64,000 bases of DNA from Mercurialis annua (Eukaryota; Streptophyta; Magnoliopsida; Malpighiales; Euphorbiaceae): contig NC_065575.1 in assembly GCF_937616625.2 (NCBI RefSeq), forward strand, positions 29,077,001 through 29,141,000. Reading direction: 5' to 3'. Both the position numbers and the translations under genes were made by a program. Position 1 is the stretch's first letter, and each line of letters starts with the position of its first letter. A model generated the notes under the pieces. That model was not told the DNA's origin. It saw nothing but the letters and a program-made list of their open reading frames with translations, and did not search any database. This document shows positions 21,433 through 35,007 of this stretch, piece after piece.

Positions 21433-23330
21433 GTAACGTTTGTTGACGTTTGGCTTAAATTGCCAAAAGGTTAAACTTTGTTTCGTAACGTTTGTAAACG
21501 TTTGGTTTTGTTTTGTAACATTTGTAAATGTTTGACTTAAATCGCTAAAAATTGAAAAGTTTGGTTTTGTTCTGTAACGTTTGGGAACGGTTGCGATCTA
21601 TTTTGTAACGTTTGTACACGTTTGGCTTAAATAGCTAAAAAAGTGAAACGTTTGGATTTGTTTTGTAACATTTGTAAAAGTTTGGCTTAAATCGCTAAAA
21701 AGGTGAAACAAATTCAAACGTTTACAAACGTTACGAAACAAAACCAAACGTTTGGATTTGTTTTGTAACATTTGTAAACGTTTGGATTAAATCACAAAAA
21801 AAGTGAAACGTTTGGTTTTGTTTGATAACATTTGTAAACGTTTGGTTTTGTTTCGTAACGTTTGAAAATGTTTGGTTTTGTTTTGTAACGTTTGTAAACG
21901 TTTGGCTTAAATCGCTAAACGTTAGGCTTAAATCGCTAAACGTTTGGCTTAAATCGCTAAAAAGGTGAAACATTTGGATTTGTTTTGTAACGTTTGTAAA
22001 CGTTTGGCTTAAACTGCTAAAAAGGTGAAACGTTTGAATTTGTTTTGTAACGTTTGTAAACGTTTGGCTTAAATCGCTAAAAAAGTGAAACATTTGGATT
22101 TATTTCGTAACGTTTTAAACGTTTGGATTTGTTTTGTAACGTTTGTAAATGTTTGGCTTCAATCACTAAAAAAGGTGAAACGTGTACAAATGTTTTGATT
22201 TGTTTTATAACGTTTGTAAACGTTTGGCTTCAATCGCTAAAAAGGTGAAACGTTTGGATTAAATTGCTAAAAGGGTGAAACGTTTGGATTTGTTTCGTAA
22301 CGTTTTAAAACGTTTGGCTTCAATCGCTAAAAAGGGGAAACATTGGATTTGTTTCGTAACGTTTTAAACGTTTGGTTTTGTTTCATAATGATTGTAAACG
22401 TTTGGCTTCAATTGCTAAAAAGGTAAAATGTTTAGATTTGTTTTGTAATGTTTGTAAACGATTGGCTTCAATCGCTAAAAGGTGAAACGTTTGGATTTGT
22501 TTTGAAACGTTTACAAATGTTTGGCTTAAATCTTAAAAAAGGTGAAACATTTGGATTCATTTTGTAACGATTGTAAACGTTTGGCCTAAATCGCCAAATA
22601 TGTGAAACGTTTGGTTTTGTTTTGTAACGTTTGTAAACGGTTGCGATTTGTTTTGTAACGTTTCTACATATTTGGCTTAAATAGCTAAAAAGGTGAAACG
22701 TTCGGATTTTTTCGTAACATTTGTAAACGTTTGGCTTAAATCGCTAAAAAGGTGAAATAAATCCAAACGTTTACAAACGTTACGAAACAAAACCAAACGT
22801 TTAGATTTAATTGCTAAAAAGGTGAAACGTTTAGATTTAATTGCTAAAAAGGTGAAACGTGTGGATTAAATCGCAAAATATGTGAAATGTTTGGTTTTGT
22901 TTCGTAACGTTTGTAAACGTTTGGTTTTATTTTGTAACGTTTGTAAATCTTTGGCTTAAATCGCTTAAAAAGGTGAAACGTTTGGCTTTGTTTTGTAACA
23001 TTTGTTAACGTTTGGCTTTGTTTCGTAACGTTTATAAACGTTTGGGATTTGTTTTGTAATTTTTTAAACGTTTCGCTTAAATCGCTATATAGGTGAAACA
23101 TTTGGCGGAAATCGCTAAAAAGTTTGGATTTGTTTGGCTTAAATCGCTAAAAACGTGAAACATTTGGATTTGTTTCGTTACGTTTTAAAGGTTTGCTTTT
23201 GTTTCGTAATGTTTTAAACGCTTAGATTTGTTACGTAACGTTTGTATACGTTTGGCTTAAATCGCTCAAAAGGGGAAACATTTGGTTTTGTTTCGTAACA
23301 TTTGAAACGTTTGGCTCAAATTGCTAAATG
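21433..23330 (-). repeat. Satellite array B, reverse segment 1
   Basis: 60-bp monomers in reverse orientation. Two short forward islands occur at about 21709-21752 and 22757-22800. Each starts after GGTGAAA(C/T) and ends at CCAAACGTTTGG or CCAAACGTTTAG. A run of three shortened AATCGCTAAACGTTTGGCTT-type units lies at 21905-21958. Confidence 0.95.
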
Positions 23331-24550
23331 TTAGGAAACAAATCCAAACGTTTCACCTTCTTAGCGATATAAGCCAAATGTTTACCAACGTTACGAAACA
23401 AATCAAAACGTTTCACCTTTTCAGCAATTTAAACCAAACGTTTACAAATGTTACAAACAAAACCAAATGTTTCACATTTTTAGCGATTTAATTCAAACGT
23501 TTACAAACGTTACAAAACAAATCCAAACGTTTAAAATGTTACGAAACAAAACCAAATGTTTCCCCTTTTTACAAATTTAAGCCAAACGTTTACAAACGTT
23601 ATAAAACAAATCCAAACTTTTAAAACGTTGCGAAAAAAATCTAAACGTTTCATTTTTTTAGCGATTTAAGCCAAACGTTTGTAAACGTTGCGAAACAAAT
23701 CCAAACGTTTCCCCTTTTTAGCGATTGAAGCTAAACGTTTATAATTGTTACGAAACAAAACCAAACGTTTCACCTTTTTAGCGATATAAGCCAAACGTTT
23801 ACAAACGTTACTAAACAAAGCCGAACGTTTCGCCTTTTTAGCGTTTGAAGCCAAATGTTTACAAACGTTATGAAACAAATCCAAACGTTTCACCTTTATA
23901 ACGATTTAAGCCAAACGTTTACAAACGTTACAAAACAAATTCAAACATTTAAAACGTTACGAAACAAATCCAAACGTTTAAAACATTTCGAAACAAATCT
24001 GAACGTTTAACCTTTTTAGCGATTTAAGCCAAATATTTATAAATGTTAAAAACAAATCCAAACGTTTAAAATGTTACAAAACAAATCCAAACGTTTCACC
24101 TTTTTAGCGATTGGAGCCAAACGTTTACAAACGGTACGAAAAAAATCCAAATGTTTCACCATTTTAACAATTTAAGCCAAACGTTTACAAACGTTACAAA
24201 ACAAATCCCAAGCGTTTAACCTTTTTAGCAATTAAATCCAAAAGTTTTCAAAAATTATAAGACAAATCCAAGCGTTTAAAACGTTTCCCCTTTTTAGCGA
24301 TTTAAGCCAAACGTTTACGAATGTTATTAAACAAAGCCAAACGTTTCCCATTTTTAGCGAATTTAAGCCAAACGTGTACAAATGTTACAAAACAAAGCCA
24401 AACGTTTCCCATTTTAGCAAATTAAGCCAAACGTTAACAAACGTTACAAAATAAATCCAAACGTTTCACTTTTTTAGAGATTTAAGCCAAACGTTTACAA
24501 ACGTTACGAAACAAAACCAAACGTTTCACCTTTTTAGCGATTTAATAGAA
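23331..24550 (+). repeat. Satellite array B, forward segment
   Basis: Orientation switches to forward at about 23326-23335 (TTGCTAAATGTTAGGAAAC) and back near 24546-24556 (GATTTAATAGAAAAGTC). Monomers are diverged; no other feature is visible. Confidence 0.9.
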
Positions 24551-26783
24551 AAGTCTTACTTAAATCGCTAAAAATGTGAAATGTTTGCAAACGTTTGGCT
24601 TAAATTGCAAAAATGTATTTGTTTTATAACATTTCTAAACGTTTCGTTCAAATTTCTAAAAAGGTGAAACGTTTGGATTTGTTTTGTAACGTTTTAAACG
24701 TCTGGCTTAAATCTCTAAAAAAAGTGAAACGTTTGGATTTGTTTTGTAACATTTGTTAACGTTTGGCTTAATTTGCTAAAATGGGAAACGTTTGGCTTTG
24801 TTTTGTAACGTTTGTACACGTTTGGCTTAAATTCGCTAAAAATGGGAAACGTTTGGCTTTGTTTAATAACGTTTGTAAACGTTTGTCTTAAATCGCTAAA
24901 AAGGGGAAACATTTTAAACTCTTGGTTTGTTTTGTAACGTTTATAAACTTTTGGATTTAATTGCTAAAAAGGTGAAACGCTTGGGATTTGTTTTGTAACG
25001 TTTGTAAACGTTTGACTTAAATTGTTAAAATGGTGAAACATTTGGATTTTTTTCGTTCCGTTTGTAAACATTTGGCTTCAATCGCTTAAAATGTGAAACG
25101 TTTGGATTTGTTTTTAACATTTCTTAATGTTTGGCTTAAATCGCTAAAAAGGTGAAACGTTCGGATTTGTTTCGACATGTTTTAAAAGTTTGCAACCCTT
25201 GGATTTATTTCGTAATGTTTCTAAACGTTTGGCTTAAATCGTTAAAAAGGGGAAATGTTTGGATTTATTTTGTAACGTTTGTAATTGTTTGGCTTCAATC
25301 ACTAAAAAAGGTGAAACGTTTGGATTTGTTTTGAAATGTTTTAAACGTTTGGTTTTGTTTCGTAACGTTTTAAACGTTTGGTTTTGTTTTGTTTCGTAAC
25401 ATTTTATACGTTTGGTTTTATTTCGTAACGTTTGTAGCCGTTTGACTTAAATCGCTAAAAAAATGAAACGTTTTGATTTGTTTCGTAATGTTTGTAAACG
25501 TTTGGCTTAAATCGCAAAAAAGGTTAAACGTTTGGATTTGTTTCGTAATGTTTGTAAACGTTTGACTTAAATCGCTAAAAAGGTGAAACGTTTGGATTTG
25601 TTTAGTAACGTTTGTAAACGTTTGGCTCAAATCGTCAAAAAGGGGAAACGTTTGGATTTGTTTTGTGACGTTCGTAAACGTTTGGCTTAAATCGCTAAAA
25701 AGGTGAAACGTTTCTATTTGTTTTGTAACGTTTGTAAATGTTTGGCTTAAATCGCTAAAAAGTGAAACGTCGTAACGTTTGTTAACGTTTGACGTAAATC
25801 ACTAAATAGGTGTAACGTTTGGTTAAATCGCTAAAAAGGGGAAACGTTTGGTTTTGTTGCGTAGCGTTTGTAAATGTTTGGCTTAAATCGCTAAAAAGGC
25901 GAAACGTTTGGATTTGTTATGTAACGTTTGTAAACGTTTGGATTAAATCGCTAAAAATATGAAACATTTGGTTTTGTTTTGTAACGTTTGAAAACGTTTG
26001 GTTTTGTTTTGTAACGTTTGTAAACGTTTGGCTTCAATCGCTAAAAAGGTGAAATGTTTGGCTTTGGTTTGTAACGTTTGTAAACGTTTGGCTTAAATCG
26101 CTAAAAAGGTGAAACTTTTGAATTTGTTTTCTAACATTTGTAAACTTTTGGATTAAATCGCTGAAAATGTGAAACGTTTGGTTTTGTTTCGTAACGTTTG
26201 GTTTTGTTTTGAAACGTTTGGATTTGTTTAGAAACGTTTGTAAACGTTTGGCTTAAATCGCAAAAAAGGTGAAACGTTTAGATTTGTTTCGTAACATTTG
26301 TAAATGTTTGGCTTAAATCGCTAAAAAGGTGAAGCGTTTGGATTTGTTTCGTAATGTTTGTAAACGTTTGGCTTAAATTGCTAAAAAGGGGATACCTTCG
26401 GATTTGTTTAGTAACGTTTGTAAACGTTTGGCTTAAATCGCTAAAAAGATGAAATGTTTGGATTTGTTTTGTAACGTTTGTAAACGTTTGGCTTGAATCG
26501 CTAAAAAAGTGAAACGTTTGGATTTGTTTCGTAACGTTTTAAACGTTTTGTTTATTTTCATAATGTTTGTAAACGTTTGGCTTCAATCGCTAAACAGGTG
26601 AAAAGTTTGACTTTGTTTTGTAACATTTGTAAAAGTTTGGCTTAAATCGCTAAAAAGGTGAAATGTTTGGATTTTTTTCATAACATTTGTAAACGTTTGG
26701 CTCAAATTGCAGAAAAGGGCAAACGTTTGGTTTTGTTCAATAACGTTTACAATTTTTGGGTTTGTTTCGTAATGTTTGTAAAC
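24551..26783 (-). repeat. Satellite array B, reverse segment 2
   Basis: Reverse-orientation monomers run up to the left end of E2. Several monomers are truncated, for example repeated GTTTTGTTTCGTAACG units at 25340-25420 without the GCTTAAATCGC block. No gene. Confidence 0.95.
26779..26783. repeat. Target-site duplication of E2, left copy
   Basis: TAAAC, identical to 36195-36199. It is part of the satellite string TTTGTAAACG. Confidence 0.88.
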
Positions 26784-27264
26784 TGTCACGACCCAAATTA
26801 TTGAGCCGAGACCGACGCTAGGGAATGGGAGTGGTAGCTCCAAAACCCGTAGCAAGCCTAAAACCACTAATAATTTTTCGCATTTAAAAATATAATATTG
26901 TATATAAAACATTTTCAGAAAACTCCTTTAAATAATATATTTAAATATTTTAAAATATCATATCAGAGTTTACATTAAAAATCAATCATTTGAAGTCAAC
27001 TCACAAATCTGCTACTGACTCCTATTGACTACTGCAGCTCTAGGACCTCATACTTGTGCAAGTTCAACGACTTCTGGCACAATGAATATGATTTGTCTGA
27101 TCCGACTTCTACTACCTGCAAACATCAGAGTGAGGGGTCAGTATTTGGGAAAATACTGAGTGAGTATGCAAAATACTAACGGTATTATTAAATTTATAAT
27201 ATCGCATACTCAGAATATAATTCATGACTTTTCATTTCATAACTATCGTACTTAACCTCATCCT

Positions 27265-27462
27265 CCTGACATCGATAGCGAAGCCAACCGATGTATCGTA
27301 CATGCCTGACATCGATAGCAAAGCCAACCGATGTATCCTATATGCCTGACATCGATAGCAAAGCCAACCGATGTATCTCATACGTATGGCATCGATAACA
27401 AAGCCAACCGATGTATCAGATATGTCTGACATCAATAGAAAAGCCAACCGATGTATCCGATT
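27265..27462. repeat. 40-bp tandem repeat in E2 3' LTR, five copies
   Basis: Units of CCTGACATCGATAGC plus AAGCCAACCGATGTATC with a variable tail. Each unit can fold through ACATCG pairing with CGATGT. The partner LTR has four copies. Confidence 0.92.
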
Positions 27463-28142
27463 TAACTTATACAAACAAATCTAATATATCATGCAGACCG
27501 TAAACATCACTACAAGGTTGATGTATCAAAGCAATCAAACATAACAAAAGCCCATACAAACAAATCATATAAATGCGATGTATAGATATCAACACTCACA
27601 ATATATGAAAATAATTTTTATAATAATAATACGCGAAAGTAAATTGCCACTCACTGTGACCGCTATCCAAAAATGCATTATTATAATCCCGCAAGTGTAA
27701 GCTCCATGCGTTGTCCAATCACGTGCCCACTCCAGTTAAATGGCTTGGTAGCTTGTCGATGCGTCAGTTACTTAGTCGAGTTACCTATACAATTAATCCA
27801 TAAACGTAGGCTTAATATCAAAATCCTAAGTTATAAACTTAGGTTAATATAATAGTATTTCAAATACGATACTTAACTTAATCGTACTCTAATACCTAAT
27901 CAAGATATTCGACATATCTCTTATTCATCGATTTATGAACTTAGGGTTCTTATATCTAGAAACCCTAATCGAACACGTTATGTTCGATATCCAAATTTCT
28001 CATTTTAGGGGTATGTATTTCAATTTTAATATCCGACGTACATAAGGTCGGAAATCTAAGTCAAAACGAGTCAAAATATTCAAACAGGTGCGATAGCCGG
28101 CTGTGCGAGCGCACAAAAGGGTCTCGTGCGTTCACACGGTCT

Positions 28143-28245
28143 GGTGTGCGTCCGCACACCAGCAGGTGTGCGTTCGCACACATAGGTGTGCGTCCGCACA
28201 CCGTGTGCGCGTCCGCACACCGTGTGCGCGTCCGCACACCCGCGA
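28143..28245. repeat. GC-rich hairpin array in E2 3' LTR, five units
   Basis: Repeated perfect inverted repeats of the form GTGTGCG-loop-CGCACAC, spaced 17-22 bp. The last two are the 19-bp form GTGTGCGCGTCCGCACACC. The array is strikingly GC- and CpG-rich against the AT-rich element. Open frames across it on all strands are by-products of the repeat. Confidence 0.9.
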
Positions 28246-28606
28246 CAGCTCCAGAAAAATCCATTTTCCGGGAGCTTCGCCGCTCGTCGACATGCTCCCA
28301 CTTCATTATAACACATATTCCAATCCAACTCTCACTAAAAACGACTATAGAAACGCGATTACGATTCGTTTAATTCGTTAAAACAAAAGAACCTTTATTT
28401 ACTAATTCTCGCAAGAAAAACGTCAAGCTTACCTCGATTTGAAGTTTAACGATGATAGAGAATCGAATTCTGAACGAATCGATATAAAGAACTCGCGATT
28501 TTGACGAGAAACGGCGAAACGGCAGCGGAACGAATCGATCGCCAAAACCTTTCTTCGTCTCTCTGTTTCCTTTCTTTGTCTCTGGAATCATCTGATTCCT
28601 TTCTTT

Positions 28607-28616
28607 AATTTATATA
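28607..28616 (-). promoter_or_regulatory. TATA box of E2 3' LTR
   Basis: TATATAAATT on the minus strand. About 15 bp downstream is the inverted repeat GGAATCAGATGATTCC (28584-28599). The partner LTR keeps both at 35571-35578 and about 35547-35562. Confidence 0.55.
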
Positions 28617-29234
28617 CATATTGGCTAATGTGCCACTTTGATCCTTCATTTCTTTATCTTAAACGATTTCTCTTTTAAACTTTCTAATTTAACCAAACGA
28701 TTAAATTATTCTTTTAACTCAATTACTTACGTATTATTTATATCCAATAAATAATACTAACCCAATATTTTATTTTTCCATCATCAGTCTTCAAATTGCT
28801 ATTCTCTAAGCTTAATTGGCTAATTTACACTTTAGCCCTTAAACTTCTCAAAAGTTGCAATTTAGCCTAAAACGCATCCGCGTCCAAATTTTAAAAGGTC
28901 TCCGAGTGACCCGAAACTTTTACCACATATACTATAAAACATTTCGCGGACCTTGGCGAAATAATTTTCACTTCGGAATTTATATGGATAAATTACCATT
29001 TTAGTCCCTGTACTTTATTTTGTGACTTTCTTAACATTTTTCTTTTCTAATTCCAATTCCAACTTTTGAACTGAAATGTAATGTTAAATCTCTCGCAATA
29101 ATCCTTTCAAATTCGTCCTGTTAAAATTTAATATTTATCTTAATTTCGCGGAAATCTTTCCGATATTGCCACTCCGACGACTTAACACTGGACACGTGGT
29201 CCAATTACATAATTAAATCTTTTGGGGTATTACA

Positions 29235-29248
29235 TTCTTCCCCCCTTA
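29235..29248 (-). other. E2 polypurine tract
   Basis: Minus strand TAAGGGGGGAAGAA directly before the LTR start TGTAATACCCC. Confidence 0.8.
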
Positions 29249-32200
29249 TAAAAATTCGTCCTCGAATTTTCATATTCCTTTCTTACTTTAATCCCCTTAA
29301 GATTTTGAACTTTCTTCATAGTAGGAATACCGTGTTTAGTTTATGACAGTAATCAGCGTAAGGAATCATCATTTTAATTTCCGTACTTCTTGTACTTTGA
29401 TGTCAGTTATCACTGACAACTTTACTTTTGATTTCTTCTCTTTAAACTTTCAGTTATTTACTGATATCCAATGGTAGTTCGTCTTAATGACGTCTTATCA
29501 TTAAAGATGACGAACTAGTAGTACTCTTATGTACTTACCATTCTATGTCCTTGATTCTTTACTTTCGTTCAATACGTCTAATCTTATTATCGTTCCTTGT
29601 TGAGTAATGTGAATACTCAATTAGCTTATGCTTCTCTACTTACGTGGTTTCTTTTGTATTACTGTTGCTGTCGTCCGATTGTTATTTGTTGTGCTGCTAG
29701 GAACTTATCTCATTATCCGCTATCCTCTTTTGTCTCATTATTTCTCTTCTTGTATGAAGATTCCTTCGTTATTGTTGCTTATCATGGTTGTCCATGAGGT
29801 GGATCTCCATGGTGTATCCTTATAAGGTTTCTGTTTACTCTCCTTATAAGGCTTACTTGCCTTTCTTCTTGCATCTAGATATATCGTATACCTCTTTATT
29901 CGTTTGCATATCCATTGATCTATTTCCTTTAAGCATGACGTACTATTCTTTGAAAATCCTCGTCTCTTCTTACCTTACATCGATCTGCATCATCAATCTG
30001 GTTTTCAGCCAGATAGGATTGTCATATTGGTCGCTGAATTCTTATTTTAATAAGACAGCGTGTGACCAATGCTTTGATAAGCTTCCTTTGCTTATAATTC
30101 TTAAATGAGAATTTTAATCCTCTTCCAATTATATACTTACGTCAGAATGTCCTCTGATGATATCGTTACTTGCTCTATACTTGATCTTTTTATTCATCAT
30201 CCCTTCTCATTTCGTCTACATTTTTCTTCTTTTTGTCACCCTCTTAATATTGTTCGTCTTTTGACCTTCCAAGATGCTTTTAGCACTTATTGTCATAATC
30301 CAACTTTTTCCTATCTATATCCTCTTTCAATTTCTCAGTCTTAGTTTGACTCTTAGCTTCCAAATCATTTATCTTTACTATCACGTAGCGTTAATCTTAC
30401 TTCTTACTATTATCTGTAATCTTGCTATTCCTCTTGTTATTCCTACTTTTGTCCATATCGTAGATGTACTTCTTCGAAAATTTTCTTTGACTTCTTGTCC
30501 TTTGTCAATCAATAGGATTCATAGTCTAACTGTAATGATCCTATGGTATTCCTTTTGCGATCCTTATTCATGCTCTTATCGTGTTTCTTGATTATTTTCT
30601 ATTTTATTCTTTGCTTTCCTCCTCAGCGCCTTTTGTACATCATGTACTACTTGCTTTTAATATCCACAACATCGATCATTAATAGAGAGTTGTGGCCTTC
30701 TTCATCTGAATTTCCCGATGTAGTGCGTTCTTAATCGTATATATATCGTCTTATCGTATTTGTACTATCATCATGGCCGTCTGTAAAGTTGCTCTTATGC
30801 TGGTATCACCTTTATCGTATCTCGTATTTCTGATTTTTTTTTCAGCACTCTGAACGTCGATCAATAATTTAAACAATGGGTCGCAGTTCCCTTTTTTCCT
30901 GAATTACCGACGTAGTGCGCCCTTGATTACTTACATATTGTTCTATTGTACCCTTACTGACATCTTAACTGTCAGTGGACCCGATCCTATGACTCTGTCA
31001 TCTTTATCCCTTTTTGTTTCTATGGATTCACGACTACATAGAGTTTAATCCATCCGATCCTTTCGTCATCCTTTTACGTGACTTTCTCTTTTTCGTATCT
31101 CAATAACGCTTATTGAGTCCCTTGCGTCATACACAGGTTGTTCGTACTTTTCTTAACTCTAATTACTTTATCACACACGTCATTTACCTTTGGCATTCCC
31201 TCGAATCATACGCAGAAAGCCAGTGGAATACAGTTCCACTGATAGCATTCCTCGTGAAAAGGGCACATTTTCTTCCCAACCTAATTCAAGGCCGTTTATG
31301 TCTGACTATTGGCTGTCTCTGCATCCTTCCTCGGATTGCGATACTTTCGTACACGGAACCAGAAATGCTCACTCTGGTACTCCTCGACATCGGACTCGTT
31401 CGATAACTCTTCTTTCCTGACGTCCTCTTCCTAAGAATCTTCTTTTAGGAATATATCAAACAAGTTTGATCGTGTCTAACACATCTTAATCCTTTAAGGA
31501 TCACAATCAGTCTCCTATATCGATTACATTATACACTTTGCTCTTTATTTGACCTAACTTGAAGTTTAAGGTTTAATGTTTCATAAGCATTCATTGCTTT
31601 TGTACCTCTCACGGCCTATTATTCTGTTTCATAATTGATACCTTGCGGTGGAAGTTTCAACTCTTAATCCACCGATTGCAGTTCTTGTAATTTAATTCTC
31701 GATCTTTCCTATTGTATACTTCAATTATTCATTTTCATCGTAACTTCTGATCTAATTACTTTGATCTTTCCTGATTATTCTTAATCGGAGCTAATAGTCA
31801 AAAGAATTTCCCAAATCGGCTTACAAACTTAATTCATATTATCTGGTCTATCACTGCTCTAATTGCTTGTCGAAATTAATCATGGGTTGAACCTTTCATC
31901 AAGACCCTAATTCGACAATACAGTTTGTCCTTTATCCGCTCGATGTATACGAGCATCTTACTTTACTTCTTCTAAAAGGTCTAGCATACCGCTTACTCCA
32001 TCACTCTTTGCGTCTTAACTTATGTATACTAATATCAAACCTGTATAGGGGTTCCTATCTTTATATCCATCATCTTATTATTGGCATACAATTCCTTATA
32101 TCAGTTGCCTTTCCAGCTAACTGATTCATATTGACGTTGGGTTGTTACAGCATTCCCAATGCCTGTACATTCCTACTTTGTCTTGCTAGGTTCCCCTTGA

Positions 32201-33672
32201 CCTTCATCTCGTTTCTGGCCTTTACTGGTCAACTGGACTAGGTTGCATTCGCTTTTGTTACCTCGATCTTCTTCTCTCGCCTCATATACTTGTTGTGCAA
32301 CAGCACGCGTTCGTGCCGTTCTTTATTCATAGGATGGCGAATATATAAAGGAATTCTGATGAATTCCTTAAAATATAACACTTATTAATCGTCACGACTA
32401 TTCGCTGTCCACGTACGTTGGACTTTAGGAATATCTCCTTCTATGATTACGCCTCTTATTGCTAGTATTCTGAGTGTTCTAACTCATTGTAGACTTAGCA
32501 AATTATCAAAACACATACTCGCGTTGTATATGTTTAAACGCATGTTACTATCGTAGCTATAAGCATCTACGTTGACCGGATTCAAGAAAATCAGTGTCCC
32601 CTAGATTTTCTTGATTACGTATCGCATCTTAAGTCTTGCGAGCATTCCGCTCCCATAGACTTAATCAAACATCATGAGTATCAAAACATATCATACATGT
32701 TCTATACGTTGTTAATCGGAATTGCTTTACTATCCGAACATATCTACTATCTAGTCGTATACTAGTCTACTTAATCAAGGATAAGTTCATATTCTAGAAG
32801 TATAACTTCTATATTCTCGCAATTATACATATTCGATCTTCTCGTGGCCTTGACCGCAGCTTGCTCGCGAGCACTTCACTTCCGTCACAGAGTTCTGGTC
32901 TAGGTATAATTACATAAAAACAAAACTTCTTGAAAACTCTTTCAAATAAACGACTAATTTGAAAATTTCATTTAAATCTCCGCAGAATTGTGCACTAGGG
33001 TGATGACGTCTCTCATCCCCAAAAAGTTGCCACATCTCACCTCTTCGTCTGAACATGATGCATATGATGCATGTCCTATGAATGCATGTATTGATGTGTG
33101 CAGTGATGCATTTTCTATCGATGTCGTGGAAATTATCAATGGCTATTACGGGTCTAGGCACAATTATGCTTTTAGAATGGTTAAACAATAACTTTAACAA
33201 GTTATAAACTTTACGTTTTGTAAGTTCTCTAGACCTTAAAATTTTGTCTCCGACAAGATTCTCCCACTTCTATAACTTTGCATTCCTCCTTCACACTCTT
33301 TCTGAAATTTCGATCGATCGAATTCTATTGCATCTATCACGTTATCTGATGCTAAGCACACATATATATGATATCAATTCACAATCATATCAATTATATT
33401 CTATTCATAGGGGGCAATACCTCTCCTAGAAGCTTCATCTCAAAAAGCATATCATGTATGCCTGTCTCATCGAAACAACATATACGTATATACCTCGTAT
33501 ATACGTGTCACAAAAAAAACAAATATGCATTTCACAAATCAATCTGTTATACCGATCACAAAGCAAATCACACGAACAACGTGAATCAGACAAACCTCAA
33601 CTCTAAAGTTGCAGTAGTTCCTAGGTTACTTGACCGACAAACGCATCTTAGCAGAGGTAACTGGACCAACTA
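29249..33672 (-). other. E2 internal region without recognisable genes
   Basis: T-rich on the plus strand and A-rich in the element's own sense. The longest minus-strand open frame in this block is 96 codons (32910-33200) with no motif I recognise. Open frames on the plus strand (for example 29788-30108, 30274-30591 and 33368-33799) are Phe/Leu/Ser-rich and run against the element's orientation. No RT (YVDD/YADD) or integrase landmarks were found by eye. A conserved stem-loop sits at 32998-33020. Confidence 0.7.
32998..33020 (-). promoter_or_regulatory. Stem-loop conserved between E2 and E3
   Basis: On the minus strand GGGGATGA, six loop bases GAGACG, then TCATCACCC: a GATGA/TCATC stem extended by G-C pairs. 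The E3 copy at 52997-53019 keeps both stem arms while the loop is GAGCTG. It lies about 670 bp downstream of the PBS in the element's sense. It could be a packaging or dimerisation signal; that is inference. Confidence 0.6.
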
Positions 33673-33683
33673 CTCTGATACCA
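33673..33683 (-). other. E2 primer binding site
   Basis: Minus strand TGGTATCAGAG, the complement of the 3' end of initiator tRNA-Met, four bases after the 5' LTR end GGGTCGTGACA. This fixes the element's orientation as minus. Confidence 0.88.
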
Positions 33684-34168
33684 CAATTGTCACGACCCAA
33701 ATTATTGAGCCGAGACTGGCGCTAGGGAATGGGAGTGGTAGCTCCAAAACCCGTAGCAAGCCTAAAACCACTAATAATTTTTCGTATTTAAAAGTATAAT
33801 ATTGTATATAAAATATTTTCAGAAAACTCCTTTAGATAATATATTTATAGATATTAAAATATCATATCAAAGTTTACATTAAAAATCAATCATTTGAAGT
33901 CAACTCACAAATCTGCTACTGACTCCTATTGACTACTGTAGCTCTAAGACCTCATACTTGTGCAAGTCCAACGACTTCTGGCACAATGAATATGATTTGT
34001 CTGATCCGACTTCTACTACCTGCAAACATCAGAGTGAGGGGTCAGTTTTTGGGAAAATAATGAGTGAGTATGCAAATTACTAACGGTATTATTAAATTTA
34101 TAATATCGCATACTCAGAATATAATTCATGACTTTTCATTTCATAACTATCGTACTTAACCTCATCCT

Positions 34169-34322
34169 CCTGACATCGATAGCGAAGCCAACCGATGTAT
34201 CTTACATGCCTGACATCGATAGCAAAGCCAACCGATGTATCCTATATTCCTGACATCGATAGCAAAGCCAATCGATGTATCGGATATGTCTGACATCGAT
34301 AGCAAAGCCAACCGATGTATCC
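34169..34322. repeat. 40-bp tandem repeat in E2 5' LTR, four copies
   Basis: Same unit as at 27265-27462 with one copy fewer. The third unit has CCAATCGATG where the others have CCAACCGATG. Confidence 0.9.
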
Positions 34323-35007
34323 GATTTAACTTAGACAAACCAATCTAATATATCATGCAGACCGTAAACATCACTACAAGGTTGATGTATCAAAGCAATC
34401 AAACATAACAAAAGCCCATACAAACAAATCATATAAATGCGATGTATAGATATCAACACTCACAATATATGAAAATAACTTTTATAATAATAATACGCGA
34501 AAGTAAATTGCCACTCACTGTGACCGCTATCCAAAACTGCATTATTATAATCCCGCAAGCGTAAGCTCCATGCGTTGTCCAATCACGTGCCCACTCCGGT
34601 TAAATGGCTTGGTAGCTTGTCGATGCGTCAGTTACTTAGTCGTGTTACCTATACGTTTAATCCATAAACGTAGGCTTAATATCAAAATCCTAAGTTATAA
34701 ACTTAGGTTAATATAATCGTATTTCAAATACGATTCTTAACTTAATCGTACTCTAATACCTAATCAAGATATTTGACATATCTCTTATTCATCGATTTAT
34801 GAACTTAGGGTTCTTATATCTAGAAACCCTAATCGAACACGTTATGTTCGATATCCAAATTTCTCATTTTCGGGGTATGTATTTCACTTTTAATATCCGA
34901 CGTACTTAAGGTCGGAAATCTAAGTCAAAACGGGTCAAAATATTCAAACAGGTGCGATAGCCGGCTGTGCGAGCGCACAAAAGGGTCCCGTGCGTTCGCA
35001 CGGTCTA

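Larger units (their letters stand above)
26784..29234 (-). repeat. E2 3' LTR (left on the window)
   Basis: 2451 bp. On the plus strand it starts TGTCACGACCC and ends GGGGTATTACA. It is 56 bp shorter than its partner, mainly because the GC hairpin array has fewer units, partly offset by one extra 40-bp unit. It has TATATAAATT on the minus strand at 28607-28616. Confidence 0.92.

Noticed and set aside
29597..30734. Chain of plus-strand open frames rich in Phe, Leu and Ser
   Set aside because: They lie antisense to E2, in T-rich sequence where such frames arise by composition. They overlap one another and match no family I recognise.
32910..33200. 96-codon minus-strand frame in E2 as a possible gag remnant
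   Set aside because: No gag or zinc-knuckle motif is visible. The part shared with E3 is better explained as the stem-loop, since the reading frame is not kept in E3.
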